A stretch of DNA of 17,758 bases from an uncultured Chlorobiota bacterium (lineage in GTDB: Bacteria; Bacteroidota; Bacteroidia; Bacteroidales; JAADGE01), in contig CAMZKI010000098.1 in assembly GCA_947311125.1 (NCBI GenBank), positions 1-17,758 on the forward strand. Direction: 5' to 3'. Under the pieces are notes generated by a model. That model saw only the letters and a list, made by a program, of their open reading frames with translations, searched no databases and was not told the origin of the DNA. Each line of letters starts with the position of its first letter. Position 1 is the stretch's first letter. The position numbers and the translations under genes are program-made. Below are positions 1-8,227 of the stretch, piece after piece.

Positions 1-134
1 ACGGTATAATTTCCGTCGTTTGTGATATACAGGTTGCCGACAAAAGCAAAGTCTAATTTATTCCTTGGCTGAAAAGCCAGTTTAATGCAAGAGCGATTGT
101 TGACTTCAACCGTGTCCATTATTCTGAATATATA
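1..134. repeat. Left arm of a fold-back inverted repeat
   Basis: Base i pairs with base 392-i: positions 1-129 are the exact reverse complement of 263-391, and the match runs to 134/258 with one mismatch at 130/262. The right arm is coding sequence of the DUF5686 gene, so this arm is an inverted copy of part of that gene. The arm reaches the first base of the window. Total lack of divergence over 129 bases argues for a very recent event or, more likely, a fold-back chimera at a contig end. The short TATA-like sequence at the junction (131-134) fits template switching. Confidence 0.95.
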
Positions 135-152
135 GACAGCGAAGGAACCGAT

Positions 153-1985
153 ATGATGGTTGACTATTTGTATCAGGATATAAATATTTATGACAACAAT
201 ATTACATTGCTTACTAATCAATTTGTCAGCCCGCTCTCTGCCGTTTCTCCGGTAATATATAAATTCAGAATAATGGACACGGTTGAAGTCAACAATCGCT
301 CTTGCATTAAACTGGCTTTTCAGCCAAGGAATAAATTAGACTTTGCTTTTGTCGGCAACCTGTATATCACAAACGACGGAAATTATACCGTAATAAAAGC
401 AGAAATGAGAATAGCTGATGGAATAAACCTAAACTTTGTGGCCGACCTCGTAATAAATCAAGAATTTGATTTTATAGATAATAAATATTGGATGCTTAAA
501 AAAGATGAGCTGGTAATTGATTTTAATATCGGGAAAAAAGGTGCAGGAATGTTCGGAAAACGCTCTGTTTATTACGATAACTACATATTAAACAAAAAAA
601 GAGACGAAAAAATATATTCCGGACTTGAAAAAACAATAAGAGATGAAAATTACGATAAAAAAGACGAAAGCTTTTGGGAAGAAAACAGACTGACAAAATT
701 GTCCGAACAGGAAGAAAATATATACAAAATGGTTGACAGCGTGCAACATATGCCCGCTTTTAAAAGAACAATGGATGTATTAACACTGCTCGTTGCCGGA
801 TATTGGAATTTCGGAAAAATAAATGTAGGTCCCGTTAATACATTTTACAGTTTTAACGATGTAGAAGGTTTCAGGTTAAGAATAGGCGGAAGAACAAGTG
901 ATAAATTCAGCAAAACATTCAGATTAGACGGTTATATTATGTATGGCTTTAAGGATAAAAAATACAAATATTCAGGCAGTGCAATATGGTCGTTAAATAA
1001 AAATCCGATAAAATCTACTTCTCCGCGTCATACAATATCGGCAATGTACCAAGTCGAAACCAATTTCCCGGGTATGGAAATGCAGTTTATAAACGAAGAC
1101 AACTTTCTTTTATCATTTAAAAGAGGTGTAGCCGATAAGATTTTATACTATGAAATGTTTAAAATAGAACATTTCAGAGACTGGAAAAACGGATTTTCCA
1201 CAACACTTAATTTAAAACGTTTAACCCAAGAACCCGGAGGAACTCTGCATTTTGACTATGACGACCGGTCAATAAACTCAATTACTACAAGCGAAATTAC
1301 CGGAACAATTCGGTTTGCGCCCAACGAAAAATACATTCAGGGATACAATTACCGGACACCGATTCTCGGCAAATATCCGATAATGCAACTATCTTACACT
1401 CAGGGATTAGAAGCACTGCGAAATGCCGATTTTACATACGGAAAATTATCTTTCAACCTGTTTAAAAGAATACATACGGCACCGCTGGGCTTTACAAATC
1501 TTGAAGTAGAAGCCGGAAAAATATTCGGCTCCGAAATACCTTTTCCTCTGCTTTTTGTTCACAGGGCAAATCAAACTTACGCATACCAGTTACATTCTTA
1601 CAATATGATGAATTTCCTCGAATTTGTAAGCGATGAATACGTTTCTGTCTTTGCCGAACACCACTTTTACGGGTTCTTTTTCAACAAAATACCGTTACTC
1701 AAAAGATTAAAATGGAGGGAAATAATTTCAGTAAAAGGAATTTACGGAAAAGTTTCAGACAAAAACAACCCTTTCGTAACACCCGGATTAATGAAATTCC
1801 CGACAGACGAAAACGGAAATATAACAACATATACGCTCACAAATAAACCTTATATTGAATTAAGTGCCGGAATAGGAAATATATTCAAATTTTTCAGAAT
1901 CGATGTTATTAAAAGAGTAACCTATCTGCAAAATCCAAACGTTTCCGAATACGGCATAAGAGCACGATTTAAATTTGATTTTTAA
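153..1985 (+). CDS. DUF5686 family outer-membrane protein, 5' end missing
   Basis: This is the C-terminal part of a DUF5686 protein, a Bacteroidota family of roughly 800-850 residues with an N-terminal carboxypeptidase-regulatory-like domain followed by a large beta-rich, probably barrel-forming region. What is seen: 610 residues from the first in-frame ATG, the family-like segment YQDINIYDNN near the start, many alternating aromatic/polar stretches, and a C-terminal phenylalanine (KFDF), typical of outer-membrane barrels. The frame stays open upstream to position 57 and reads sensibly (IDSEGTD) back to about 132, where it runs into the inverted repeat. The listed start is therefore only the first safe ATG, not the true start; the signal peptide and regulatory-like domain are absent. 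The gene lies 18 bases before the sphingolipid genes and is probably cotranscribed. Its molecular role is unknown. Confidence 0.8.
   Translation: MMVDYLYQDINIYDNNITLLTNQFVSPLSAVSPVIYKFRIMDTVEVNNRSCIKLAFQPRNKLDFAFVGNLYITNDGNYTVIKAEMRIADGINLNFVADLVINQEFDFIDNKYWMLKKDELVIDFNIGKKGAGMFGKRSVYYDNYILNKKRDEKIYSGLEKTIRDENYDKKDESFWEENRLTKLSEQEENIYKMVDSVQHMPAFKRTMDVLTLLVAGYWNFGKINVGPVNTFYSFNDVEGFRLRIGGRTSDKFSKTFRLDGYIMYGFKDKKYKYSGSAIWSLNKNPIKSTSPRHTISAMYQVETNFPGMEMQFINEDNFLLSFKRGVADKILYYEMFKIEHFRDWKNGFSTTLNLKRLTQEPGGTLHFDYDDRSINSITTSEITGTIRFAPNEKYIQGYNYRTPILGKYPIMQLSYTQGLEALRNADFTYGKLSFNLFKRIHTAPLGFTNLEVEAGKIFGSEIPFPLLFVHRANQTYAYQLHSYNMMNFLEFVSDEYVSVFAEHHFYGFFFNKIPLLKRLKWREIISVKGIYGKVSDKNNPFVTPGLMKFPTDENGNITTYTLTNKPYIELSAGIGNIFKFFRIDVIKRVTYLQNPNVSEYGIRARFKFDF
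258..391. repeat. Right arm of the fold-back inverted repeat (inside DUF5686 gene)
   Basis: This is the partner of the arm at 1-134, with a single-copy spacer at 135-257. Here the sequence is in frame with the DUF5686 protein (residues around IMDTVEVNNRSCIKLAF), so this arm is taken as the original copy and the left arm as the inverted duplicate. Confidence 0.95.
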
Positions 1986-2003
1986 TAAACAAATGAAATT
2001 AAA

Positions 2004-3206
2004 ATGAAACCATTACAGAAAAAAATTTCAGGGTATAATTTGCCGCAAATTTTCAAGGAAAAAGAAATTTATCCTTTCTACCATTCTCTTGAATCCGGTC
2101 AAAACACAGAAGTGTATATGAACGGAAAAAAGATTTTAATGTTCGGCTCAAACAGCTATCTCGGGCTCACAAACCACCCTAAACTTATTGAAGCGTCAAA
2201 AGAAGCTCTGAAAAAATACGGAACCGGGGCATCCGGCTCACGCTTAATGAACGGAAACCTTGATTTACACGACAAACTTGAAAATAAACTTGCCGAATTT
2301 GTAAACAAACCCGCAGCAACTGTTTTCAGCACGGGATTTCAGGCAAATGTGGGCACAATACCGAGTCTTGTCGGACGAAACGATTTTCTTATAATTGACG
2401 AAAAAGCTCACGCTTCAATTATCGAAGGAACCCGATTGGCGTATGCAAAAACATTTAAGTATAAACATAACGATATGGAGTCGCTTGAAAAAGCACTTCA
2501 AAGAACCGAAAAGGATAAAATAACGGTTATAATTACCGACGGTGTTTTCAGTATGGAAGGAGACCTTGCCCCTCTTGATAAAATCATTAAACTTGCCGAT
2601 AAATACAATGCCTCCGTAATGCTTGATGATGCACACGGATTAGGAGTTATGGGTAAAAACGGCTCCGGTACGGCATCCCATTTCAATCTTATCGACAAAA
2701 CCGATATTATAATGGGAACATTCAGCAAATCTCTGGCTTCCTTAGGAGGATTTATCGCATCGGATTTTGACACCGTAAATTACATAAAACATAATGCCCG
2801 GGCATTACTGTTCAGTGCGGGAATTCCGCCGGCATCTGCCGCAACGGTGCTTAAAGCTCTTGAAATTATAAAATCTGAACCCGAAAGAATTGAACAAGTC
2901 TGGAAAAATACCGAATATGCAAAAAAATGCTTAAAACAAGATAATTTTGATATCGGACAAAGCACTACTCCTATCATTCCGATTTTTACCGGAGAAGATA
3001 TGAATACATTTACCTATGCCGCAATGTTGATTAAAAAGGGGATATACGTAAATCCCGTTGTACACCCTGCGGTTGAAAAAAATAAAGGAATTTTAAGATT
3101 TTCTTTAATGGCGACACATACAAAAGAACAAATTGATATTGCCGTTGAAAAACTTACAGAATGCAGAAAATTAATCCAAAGTAAAACAACTGCACAACTT
3201 GCATAA
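2004..3206 (+). CDS. spt: Serine palmitoyltransferase (alpha-oxoamine synthase family)
   Basis: This PLP enzyme condenses L-serine with a long-chain acyl thioester to give 3-ketosphinganine, the first step of sphingolipid synthesis, in the cytoplasm. The 400 residues span the full alpha-oxoamine synthase length. Visible landmarks: GSNSYLGLTNHP near 48-59, the PLP-stacking His at 136 (KAHAS), the cofactor-binding DDAHGLG at 208-214, the Schiff-base Lys242 in GTFSKSLASLGG, and Arg365 in RFSLMATHT near the C-terminus. The first Asp of the usual DEAH is kept, but Glu is replaced by Asp209. The relatives 8-amino-7-oxononanoate synthase and 2-amino-3-ketobutyrate CoA ligase share this fold. SPT is preferred because of close similarity to recalled Bacteroides SPT sequences and the ceramide-type genes that follow. 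The next gene starts 17 bases downstream. Confidence 0.9.
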   Translation: MKPLQKKISGYNLPQIFKEKEIYPFYHSLESGQNTEVYMNGKKILMFGSNSYLGLTNHPKLIEASKEALKKYGTGASGSRLMNGNLDLHDKLENKLAEFVNKPAATVFSTGFQANVGTIPSLVGRNDFLIIDEKAHASIIEGTRLAYAKTFKYKHNDMESLEKALQRTEKDKITVIITDGVFSMEGDLAPLDKIIKLADKYNASVMLDDAHGLGVMGKNGSGTASHFNLIDKTDIIMGTFSKSLASLGGFIASDFDTVNYIKHNARALLFSAGIPPASAATVLKALEIIKSEPERIEQVWKNTEYAKKCLKQDNFDIGQSTTPIIPIFTGEDMNTFTYAAMLIKKGIYVNPVVHPAVEKNKGILRFSLMATHTKEQIDIAVEKLTECRKLIQSKTTAQLA

Positions 3207-3223
3207 ATTAAAACTATTCAGTT

Positions 3224-4348
3224 ATGGAAAATATTAAAATAAAAGAGGTAAAAACAAAATCCGATCTCAACAAATTCATTGCATTTCCGGACAAATTATA
3301 TAAGGGAAATAAATACAGAGTCCCCCAACTTCATATGTACGAAAAAGGAAGTTTAGTTCCCGAAAAAAATCCTGCTTTTGAATATTGCGAAGCAAAATAT
3401 TGGCTGGCATACAAAAACGATAAAATAGTCGGAAGAATTGCCGGCATTTTAAATAAAAAATCAAATGAAATTTGGAAAGAAAATTATGTGCGTTTCGGTT
3501 GGATAGATTTTATTGACGACATCGAAGTTTCAAAAGCTCTTATAAAAACAGTTGAAAACTGGGCAAAAAAATTTAATGTCGAAGCCGTTCACGGTCCGCT
3601 CGGTTTTACGGATATGGATTTAGAAGGAATGCTTGTTGAAGGTTTTGATGAAATCGGAACACAAGCTACATTGTATAATTATCCGTATTATCCCGAGCAT
3701 CTCGAAAAACTCGGATACGCCAAAGATGTTGATTGGATACAACACGAAATTAAAGTTCCGAATAAAGTTCCCGAAAGGGTAAAACGAATATCCGATTTGG
3801 TACTGAGAAAATATAATTTACGAATATTAGACGCCAAAAAACCGAAAGATATTTTACCCTATGCAAAAAGTATGTTTTATACTTTAAATGAGGCATTTGC
3901 AGATTTATACGGATATGTTCCTTTAACCGACAAGCAAATTAAAAAATATACAAACGATTATTTCTCAATGATAGATACAAAATACGTTTGTTTTGTTTTA
4001 GACAAAAACGATGAGGTAGTCGGCTTCGGTATTTCTGTATTATCTTTATCAAAAGCTCTGCAAAAAGCAAAAGGAAAATTATTCCCTTTCGGATTTATTC
4101 ATATTTTAAAAGCTCTGAAAAAAAACGACACGGTTGATATGCTGTTGCAAGGCGTAAAAAAGGACTACCGGAAAAAAGGTGTTGTTTCGATTTTTTATAA
4201 CAAAATGATGCAGGCATATATTGATAACGGCATAAAAATCGCAATTACAAGTCATATTTTAGAAGATAATAAAGACTCGCACCAATTATTTGATGCTTAT
4301 GATACTCGACAACATTTAAGAAGAAGAATTTACATTAAACATTTTTAA
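3224..4348 (+). CDS. GNAT-fold N-acyltransferase, candidate bacterial ceramide synthase
   Basis: This 374-residue soluble protein has no signal peptide or membrane helix. It has a GNAT-like layout: an N-terminal half with YWLAYKNDKIVGRIAGIL (60-76), a very conserved-looking centre with GPLGFTDMDLEGMLVEGFDE (124-143) and YNYPYYPEHLEKLGY (151-165), and a second half with VCFVLDKNDEVVGFG (255-269) followed by an acyl-CoA-site-like DYRKKGV (314-320). Bacterial ceramide synthases described in Caulobacter belong to the GNAT-like acyltransferases and are unrelated to eukaryotic CerS. A GNAT protein directly after spt and before an SDR is therefore best read as the enzyme that N-acylates the sphingoid base. 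The family membership is inferred from sequence style and position, and the substrate is not provable here. It is 17 bases after spt and 9 before the reductase, so almost certainly cotranscribed. Confidence 0.68.
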   Translation: MENIKIKEVKTKSDLNKFIAFPDKLYKGNKYRVPQLHMYEKGSLVPEKNPAFEYCEAKYWLAYKNDKIVGRIAGILNKKSNEIWKENYVRFGWIDFIDDIEVSKALIKTVENWAKKFNVEAVHGPLGFTDMDLEGMLVEGFDEIGTQATLYNYPYYPEHLEKLGYAKDVDWIQHEIKVPNKVPERVKRISDLVLRKYNLRILDAKKPKDILPYAKSMFYTLNEAFADLYGYVPLTDKQIKKYTNDYFSMIDTKYVCFVLDKNDEVVGFGISVLSLSKALQKAKGKLFPFGFIHILKALKKNDTVDMLLQGVKKDYRKKGVVSIFYNKMMQAYIDNGIKIAITSHILEDNKDSHQLFDAYDTRQHLRRRIYIKHF

Positions 4349-4357
4349 TAAAATATA

Positions 4358-5349
4358 ATGAAAAAAATTCTTATAACCGGAGCAAGCGGTTTTATCGGAA
4401 GTTTCCTTGTTGAAGAAGCTTTAAAAAGGAATTACGAAGTATATGCCGGAGTAAGAAGTTCAAGCAGCCGGAAATATTTAACAGATTCCCGCATAAAGTT
4501 TTTTGAAACCGAATTGTCCGACAAAGATACATTGAAACAAAAATTCTCGGAAACAGAAAAATTTGACTGTGTAATTCATAATGCAGGGCTAACAAAAACC
4601 TGTAAAAACGAAGAATTTAATACGGTAAATTTTCAATACACAAAAATCTTATTGAAGCATTTTCGGAAAGCAATAAAAAACCGGAAAAATTTATTTACAT
4701 AAGCAGTTTAGATGCATACGGTCCGGGTAATGAAAAAACAATGCAACCCATAAAAATTACGGACAAACCAAATCCCGTAACTCTTTACGGAAAAAGCAAA
4801 CTTAAAGCCGAAAATTACATTAAAAGATTGCCGAATTTTAAATACCTAATTATAAGACCGACAGGTGTTTACGGTCCGAGAGAAAAAGACTATTATCTTG
4901 CGTACAAAAGCATAAAAAACGGTTTGGAAACTTATATCGGAACAAAAAAACAAACAGTTTCTTTCATTTATGTTAAAGATCTTGCACGAGTAATCTTTGA
5001 TGCTTCGGAATCCGGAATTTCCGGTAAATCATATTTTGTTTCCGACCTGCGAAAATACACAACGGAAGAATTTAACAAAATCGTAAAAAAAGAACTCGGC
5101 AAAAAAACACTGCAAATTGTTTTTCCTAAATGGTTTGTGAAAATTTTGGCAAACATATCAGGAAAAATTTCCTGTATTTTAGGGAAACCTGCAACATTAA
5201 ATCCTGAAAAATTTAAAATAATAAGTGCCCTAAATTGGCAATGCGACAGCTCCGATTTAGTAAAAGATTTCGGTTTTAAACCGGAATACGAATTGGAAAA
5301 AGGCATAAAAGAAACAATTTCCCAATATAAAAAAAACAATCTGTTATAA
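4358..5349 (+). CDS. Extended SDR, ceramide reductase-like, with a 1-base frameshift
   Basis: This is an NAD(P)-dependent epimerase/dehydratase-like protein of about 330 residues, broken into two frames. The first frame (4358-4702) carries the Rossmann motif GASGFIG at residues 8-14 and runs into foreign sequence after NFQYTK. The second frame, in phase +1, resumes exactly there as NLIEAFSESNKKPEKFIYIS and continues through SSLDAYGPG, the catalytic YGKSK (Tyr codon 4786-4788, Lys codon 4798-4800), IIRPTGVYGPRE and the C-terminus at 5349. One A added to the run of five A's at 4642-4646 restores a single full-length protein. Bacterial ceramide synthesis uses an SDR (CerR type) to reduce the keto intermediate, which fits the position after spt and the GNAT gene. 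Reduction of 3-ketosphinganine or a different epimerase role is also possible. Sequencing indel, pseudogene and slippage are the options for the break; an indel is most likely because both halves are otherwise well preserved. Confidence 0.75.
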
Positions 5350-5359
5350 TTTAATTTTT

Positions 5360-5890
5360 ATGAAATATACTGTTACACTACTGTTACTCGCAGCAGCTTT
5401 AAGTTCTTTTGCACAACCGAAAGATTATCCTGTCCCCGATAAAACAAAAAATCATCTGTTTTATGTCCAAAGAAATCATAACAAAAACACAATTATTTAT
5501 GATGCCAATTTTGACAAAAACGGAAATTTAATTGAAAACGACCCTGTTGATGTATATTGGCTAAGATATGAAGAAAAAGGACAAAGAATGGAACTCAGAT
5601 TAATTGAGAAAAAATTTGCATTCGGGGAAAAATGTGAAAGATTAAAATCGAATCCTGACTTTTTCAAGTTAAAGCTGTCGGCTACCGATAAAAAAGAACT
5701 TTTATTGAAACAAACAGCACCTTTCAAAGCCGTTGTTTTTACAAAAATTAACAACAAAATGTCAATCTTAGACCACCTCTACATTTTTGCCGACAATTCA
5801 AGTGTTTGGCCCGATGTAAAGTATATAGAGCTGTTCGGTAAAGATATTAAAACCGGCAAAAAAACTTATGAAAAAATGATTAATCCGTAA
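5360..5890 (+). CDS. Secreted DUF4833 family protein
   Basis: This is a 176-residue protein with a clear Sec signal peptide (MKYTVTLLLLAAALSSFA, cleavage likely after Ala18) and no lipobox, so it is probably periplasmic. The mature part is a single compact domain with HLFYVQRNHNKNTIIYDANF, DPVDVYWLRYEEKGQRMEL and a KFAFGE segment, which I recognise as the DUF4833 pattern. No catalytic motif is evident and the function is unknown. It lies 10 bases after the SDR gene and 17 before the PAP2 gene. That points to a role next to headgroup transfer on the outer face of the inner membrane or in handling the lipid product in the periplasm, but this is inference from position. Confidence 0.72.
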   Translation: MKYTVTLLLLAAALSSFAQPKDYPVPDKTKNHLFYVQRNHNKNTIIYDANFDKNGNLIENDPVDVYWLRYEEKGQRMELRLIEKKFAFGEKCERLKSNPDFFKLKLSATDKKELLLKQTAPFKAVVFTKINNKMSILDHLYIFADNSSVWPDVKYIELFGKDIKTGKKTYEKMINP

Positions 5891-5907
5891 TTACTGAAGA
5901 TTAGAAA

Positions 5908-6828
5908 ATGAAGTTTAAACGTTTTACAAAAAAAAACATATTTGTCAATACCCTTTTGGTTATTTCTTATATAGTATGGAATTTAATTGTCGGAGGAATG
6001 AAAACCGAACATTGGTTTCTTATTGTTCTGTGGCTTTCGACATATTACATACACGAAAAATCACGTAAATTTATTCTCGGTTTTTCTGTTTGGATTATTT
6101 ATTGGATTATTTACGATTCTATGCGAATTATTCCGAATTATGAAGTATCAACGGTTCATATCAAGCAACCCTATGAGCTTGAAAAATCATTATTCGGTAT
6201 TTTTTCAGGAAACACACTGCTTACACCTAACGAATATTTTTTAATTCATCACAACTCCGTTCTCGATTTTCTTTCCGGTTTTTTTTACATCAATTGGGTA
6301 CCGGTTCCCTTTGCCTTTGCTGTTTATCTTTTCATAAAAAACAAAGAACTGTTTATTAAATTCTCACTTGTTTTTTTATTTGTAAATATTGCCGGGTTTA
6401 TAATTTATTACATATATCCCGCAGCTCCGCCCTGGTATGTTCAAATATACGGATTTGATTTAAAAATCGGTGTGCCCGGAAACAGAGCCGGACTTGCTCG
6501 TTTCGATGAGCTTATCGGAGTTCCTGTATTTGAAGGAATATACAACAAAAACGCCAATGTATTGGCTGCAATGCCGTCATTACACGCAACATATCCGCTT
6601 ATAGTTTTATATTTCGGGCTGAAAAAAGGACTGAAAAAAATAAATTGGCTGTTTGTAATTTTTATGATGGGGATTTGGTTTTCTGCCGTATATTCATCTC
6701 ATCATTATATTATTGACATTATTGTCGGTATTATTCTTGCTGTTATCGTAATATTTTTATTTGAAAAATTATCAAAAAAATCTTTTTTAAAGAATAAAAT
6801 AAAGTTTTTTACCGAAAGTATTACATAA
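5908..6828 (+). CDS. PAP2-superfamily membrane enzyme, inositol-phosphorylceramide synthase-like
   Basis: This is a 306-residue polytopic membrane protein with hydrophobic segments around 13-30, 36-46, 57-69, 128-143, 151-170, 228-238, 246-260 and 267-286. It carries the three conserved blocks of the AUR1-type branch of the PAP2 superfamily: YPAAPPWY (170-177), MPSLHATYP (222-230, His226) and SSHHYIIDIIVG (263-274, His266 and Asp270). The His...His-x3-Asp arrangement matches the catalytic triad of fungal inositol-phosphorylceramide synthase, which moves a phosphoinositol headgroup from phosphatidylinositol to ceramide. Together with the upstream ceramide genes this suggests headgroup transfer to a ceramide. 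The donor (phosphatidylinositol, phosphatidylethanolamine or other) cannot be told, and a plain lipid phosphatase remains possible. No inositol-phosphate genes are in the window. Confidence 0.78.
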   Translation: MKFKRFTKKNIFVNTLLVISYIVWNLIVGGMKTEHWFLIVLWLSTYYIHEKSRKFILGFSVWIIYWIIYDSMRIIPNYEVSTVHIKQPYELEKSLFGIFSGNTLLTPNEYFLIHHNSVLDFLSGFFYINWVPVPFAFAVYLFIKNKELFIKFSLVFLFVNIAGFIIYYIYPAAPPWYVQIYGFDLKIGVPGNRAGLARFDELIGVPVFEGIYNKNANVLAAMPSLHATYPLIVLYFGLKKGLKKINWLFVIFMMGIWFSAVYSSHHYIIDIIVGIILAVIVIFLFEKLSKKSFLKNKIKFFTESIT

Positions 6829-6874
6829 ATTCTGTGTCTTATATAATATCTTACCAAACTTCTAAAACAACAAT

Positions 6875-8191
6875 ATGAAGCAAATAATTCTTATAAGTGC
6901 AGGGCTTTTGTTAAGTCTGAATATTTTAACTGCACAAGAAAATTTACTTTTTGAAAATCTCGACCGTCTTCTTACTTATGCTGAAGAAACCAGTATATCA
7001 ATAAAAAAAAGCGAGCAACTGTCTCTTACGGCAAAATGGCAAAAAATATCCGCAAAAACAGGGCTTATAAATTTCAAAATGCAGACAAGTTTTAATATGA
7101 CCGACAATTTGGAATTGCCCGTTACCTACCTTCCGGCAGAAGCATTCGGAGGAACTCCCGGCACATTTAAAGAAGTAACAACGGGGCAAAAATACATCTC
7201 AAATCTTAATATAACTCCTCAAATAGACATCATAAACCCCGAAAGTTGGGCAAAACTGAAAAGTGCAAACATAAATTACGAACTTACGGGCATAAATAAC
7301 AAAACTGTTAAAAAAGCTCTGTTTGAATCAATTGCGGCAAGCTATTATAATATTGTTTCATTACAAGATCAAATTAAAATCACGGAAAAAACCTTGCTTA
7401 CGGCAGACTCTCTTTTATCGAATATGCAAAACAAATATGATAACGGTATTATACGTTTACAAGACCTTAACGATGCAAAAGTTAATAAAATTATTACAGC
7501 CGATAAACTGCAACAATTGAAAGTTACGCTGGAAAAACAGTATTACAGTCTTAAAATACTTTGCGACATTCCCGAAAAAACAAACTTAACCGTTAATGAA
7601 CAACCCGATTATGGCACAGAATATATTGATAATCCGGAAACTCAAAACGACTTAAAATACAGACAAGCTCTGCTAAATATTGAGTTAGCCGAAGCCGAAG
7701 TAAGAAAAACAAAATTTATGCAGCTTCCCGTTGTATCGCTTGTCTCTTATAACGCTTGGCAGCAAAACAGTAACGTTCAATTTTTTGACCCCGACAGAAA
7801 TTGGATAACTCCGAGATATATAGGTTTGAAAATAAGTTTGCCTTTTCCGAGCATAACTGCTTATACACAAACCCAAACAGCGAAAATAAACAAAACAATA
7901 TCTCTGCAAAATGCCGAACAGGCAAAAATACAGAATGATGCAGAAAATAAACAACTGATTCTTGATTATAAAAAAGCATATTCACAATATATCTCAACTG
8001 AAAAAATATACAAACTTAAAGAACAAAATTATTACTTGGCATTAAATCAATTTAATAATTCCGTTCTTCCGCCCGACAGGTTGTTGACGGCTTATAACGA
8101 TATGCTTATAAGCCGGTTAAACTACAGCAATGCTCTTGCGGAAGTGTTATACTCAAAAGCAAAAATAGATATCAACAACAAGATAAAATAA
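6875..8191 (+). CDS. TolC-family outer-membrane efflux channel
   Basis: This 438-residue protein is predicted to form the trimeric outer-membrane duct of a tripartite exporter. It has a Sec signal peptide (MKQIILISAGLLLSLNILTA), no lipobox, and the two-repeat outer-membrane efflux protein layout. Long amphipathic helices are seen around 125-215 (e.g. NMQNKYDNGIIRLQDLNDAK) and 345-430 (e.g. YYLALNQFNNSVLPPDRLL), separated by beta segments such as YIGLKISLPFPS. The length is normal for the family. It starts 46 bases after the PAP2 gene with no recognisable promoter in that gap, and is followed by adaptor, permease and ATPase genes, giving the classic order of a Bacteroidota ABC efflux operon. 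The transported substrate is not shown by sequence. Confidence 0.88.
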   Translation: MKQIILISAGLLLSLNILTAQENLLFENLDRLLTYAEETSISIKKSEQLSLTAKWQKISAKTGLINFKMQTSFNMTDNLELPVTYLPAEAFGGTPGTFKEVTTGQKYISNLNITPQIDIINPESWAKLKSANINYELTGINNKTVKKALFESIAASYYNIVSLQDQIKITEKTLLTADSLLSNMQNKYDNGIIRLQDLNDAKVNKIITADKLQQLKVTLEKQYYSLKILCDIPEKTNLTVNEQPDYGTEYIDNPETQNDLKYRQALLNIELAEAEVRKTKFMQLPVVSLVSYNAWQQNSNVQFFDPDRNWITPRYIGLKISLPFPSITAYTQTQTAKINKTISLQNAEQAKIQNDAENKQLILDYKKAYSQYISTEKIYKLKEQNYYLALNQFNNSVLPPDRLLTAYNDMLISRLNYSNALAEVLYSKAKIDINNKIK

Positions 8192-8227
8192 AGCAAATTT
8201 CAAAATACAATATATATTTTAAAAGAT

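Noticed and set aside
1..391. Site-specific invertible promoter or phase-variable segment
   Set aside because: The arms are coding sequence of one gene, no recombinase is nearby, and the left arm runs to the very edge of the sequence, so a contig-end chimera is simpler.
4741..5349. Second half of the SDR as an independent gene starting at ATG 4741
   Set aside because: Sequence in the same frame upstream (4,645-4,740) encodes clear SDR residues that complete the first half, so the ATG is internal to a frameshifted gene.
7685..7997. Two - strand open frames inside the TolC-like gene
   Set aside because: They lie wholly within a well-supported gene, overlap each other and show no family features.
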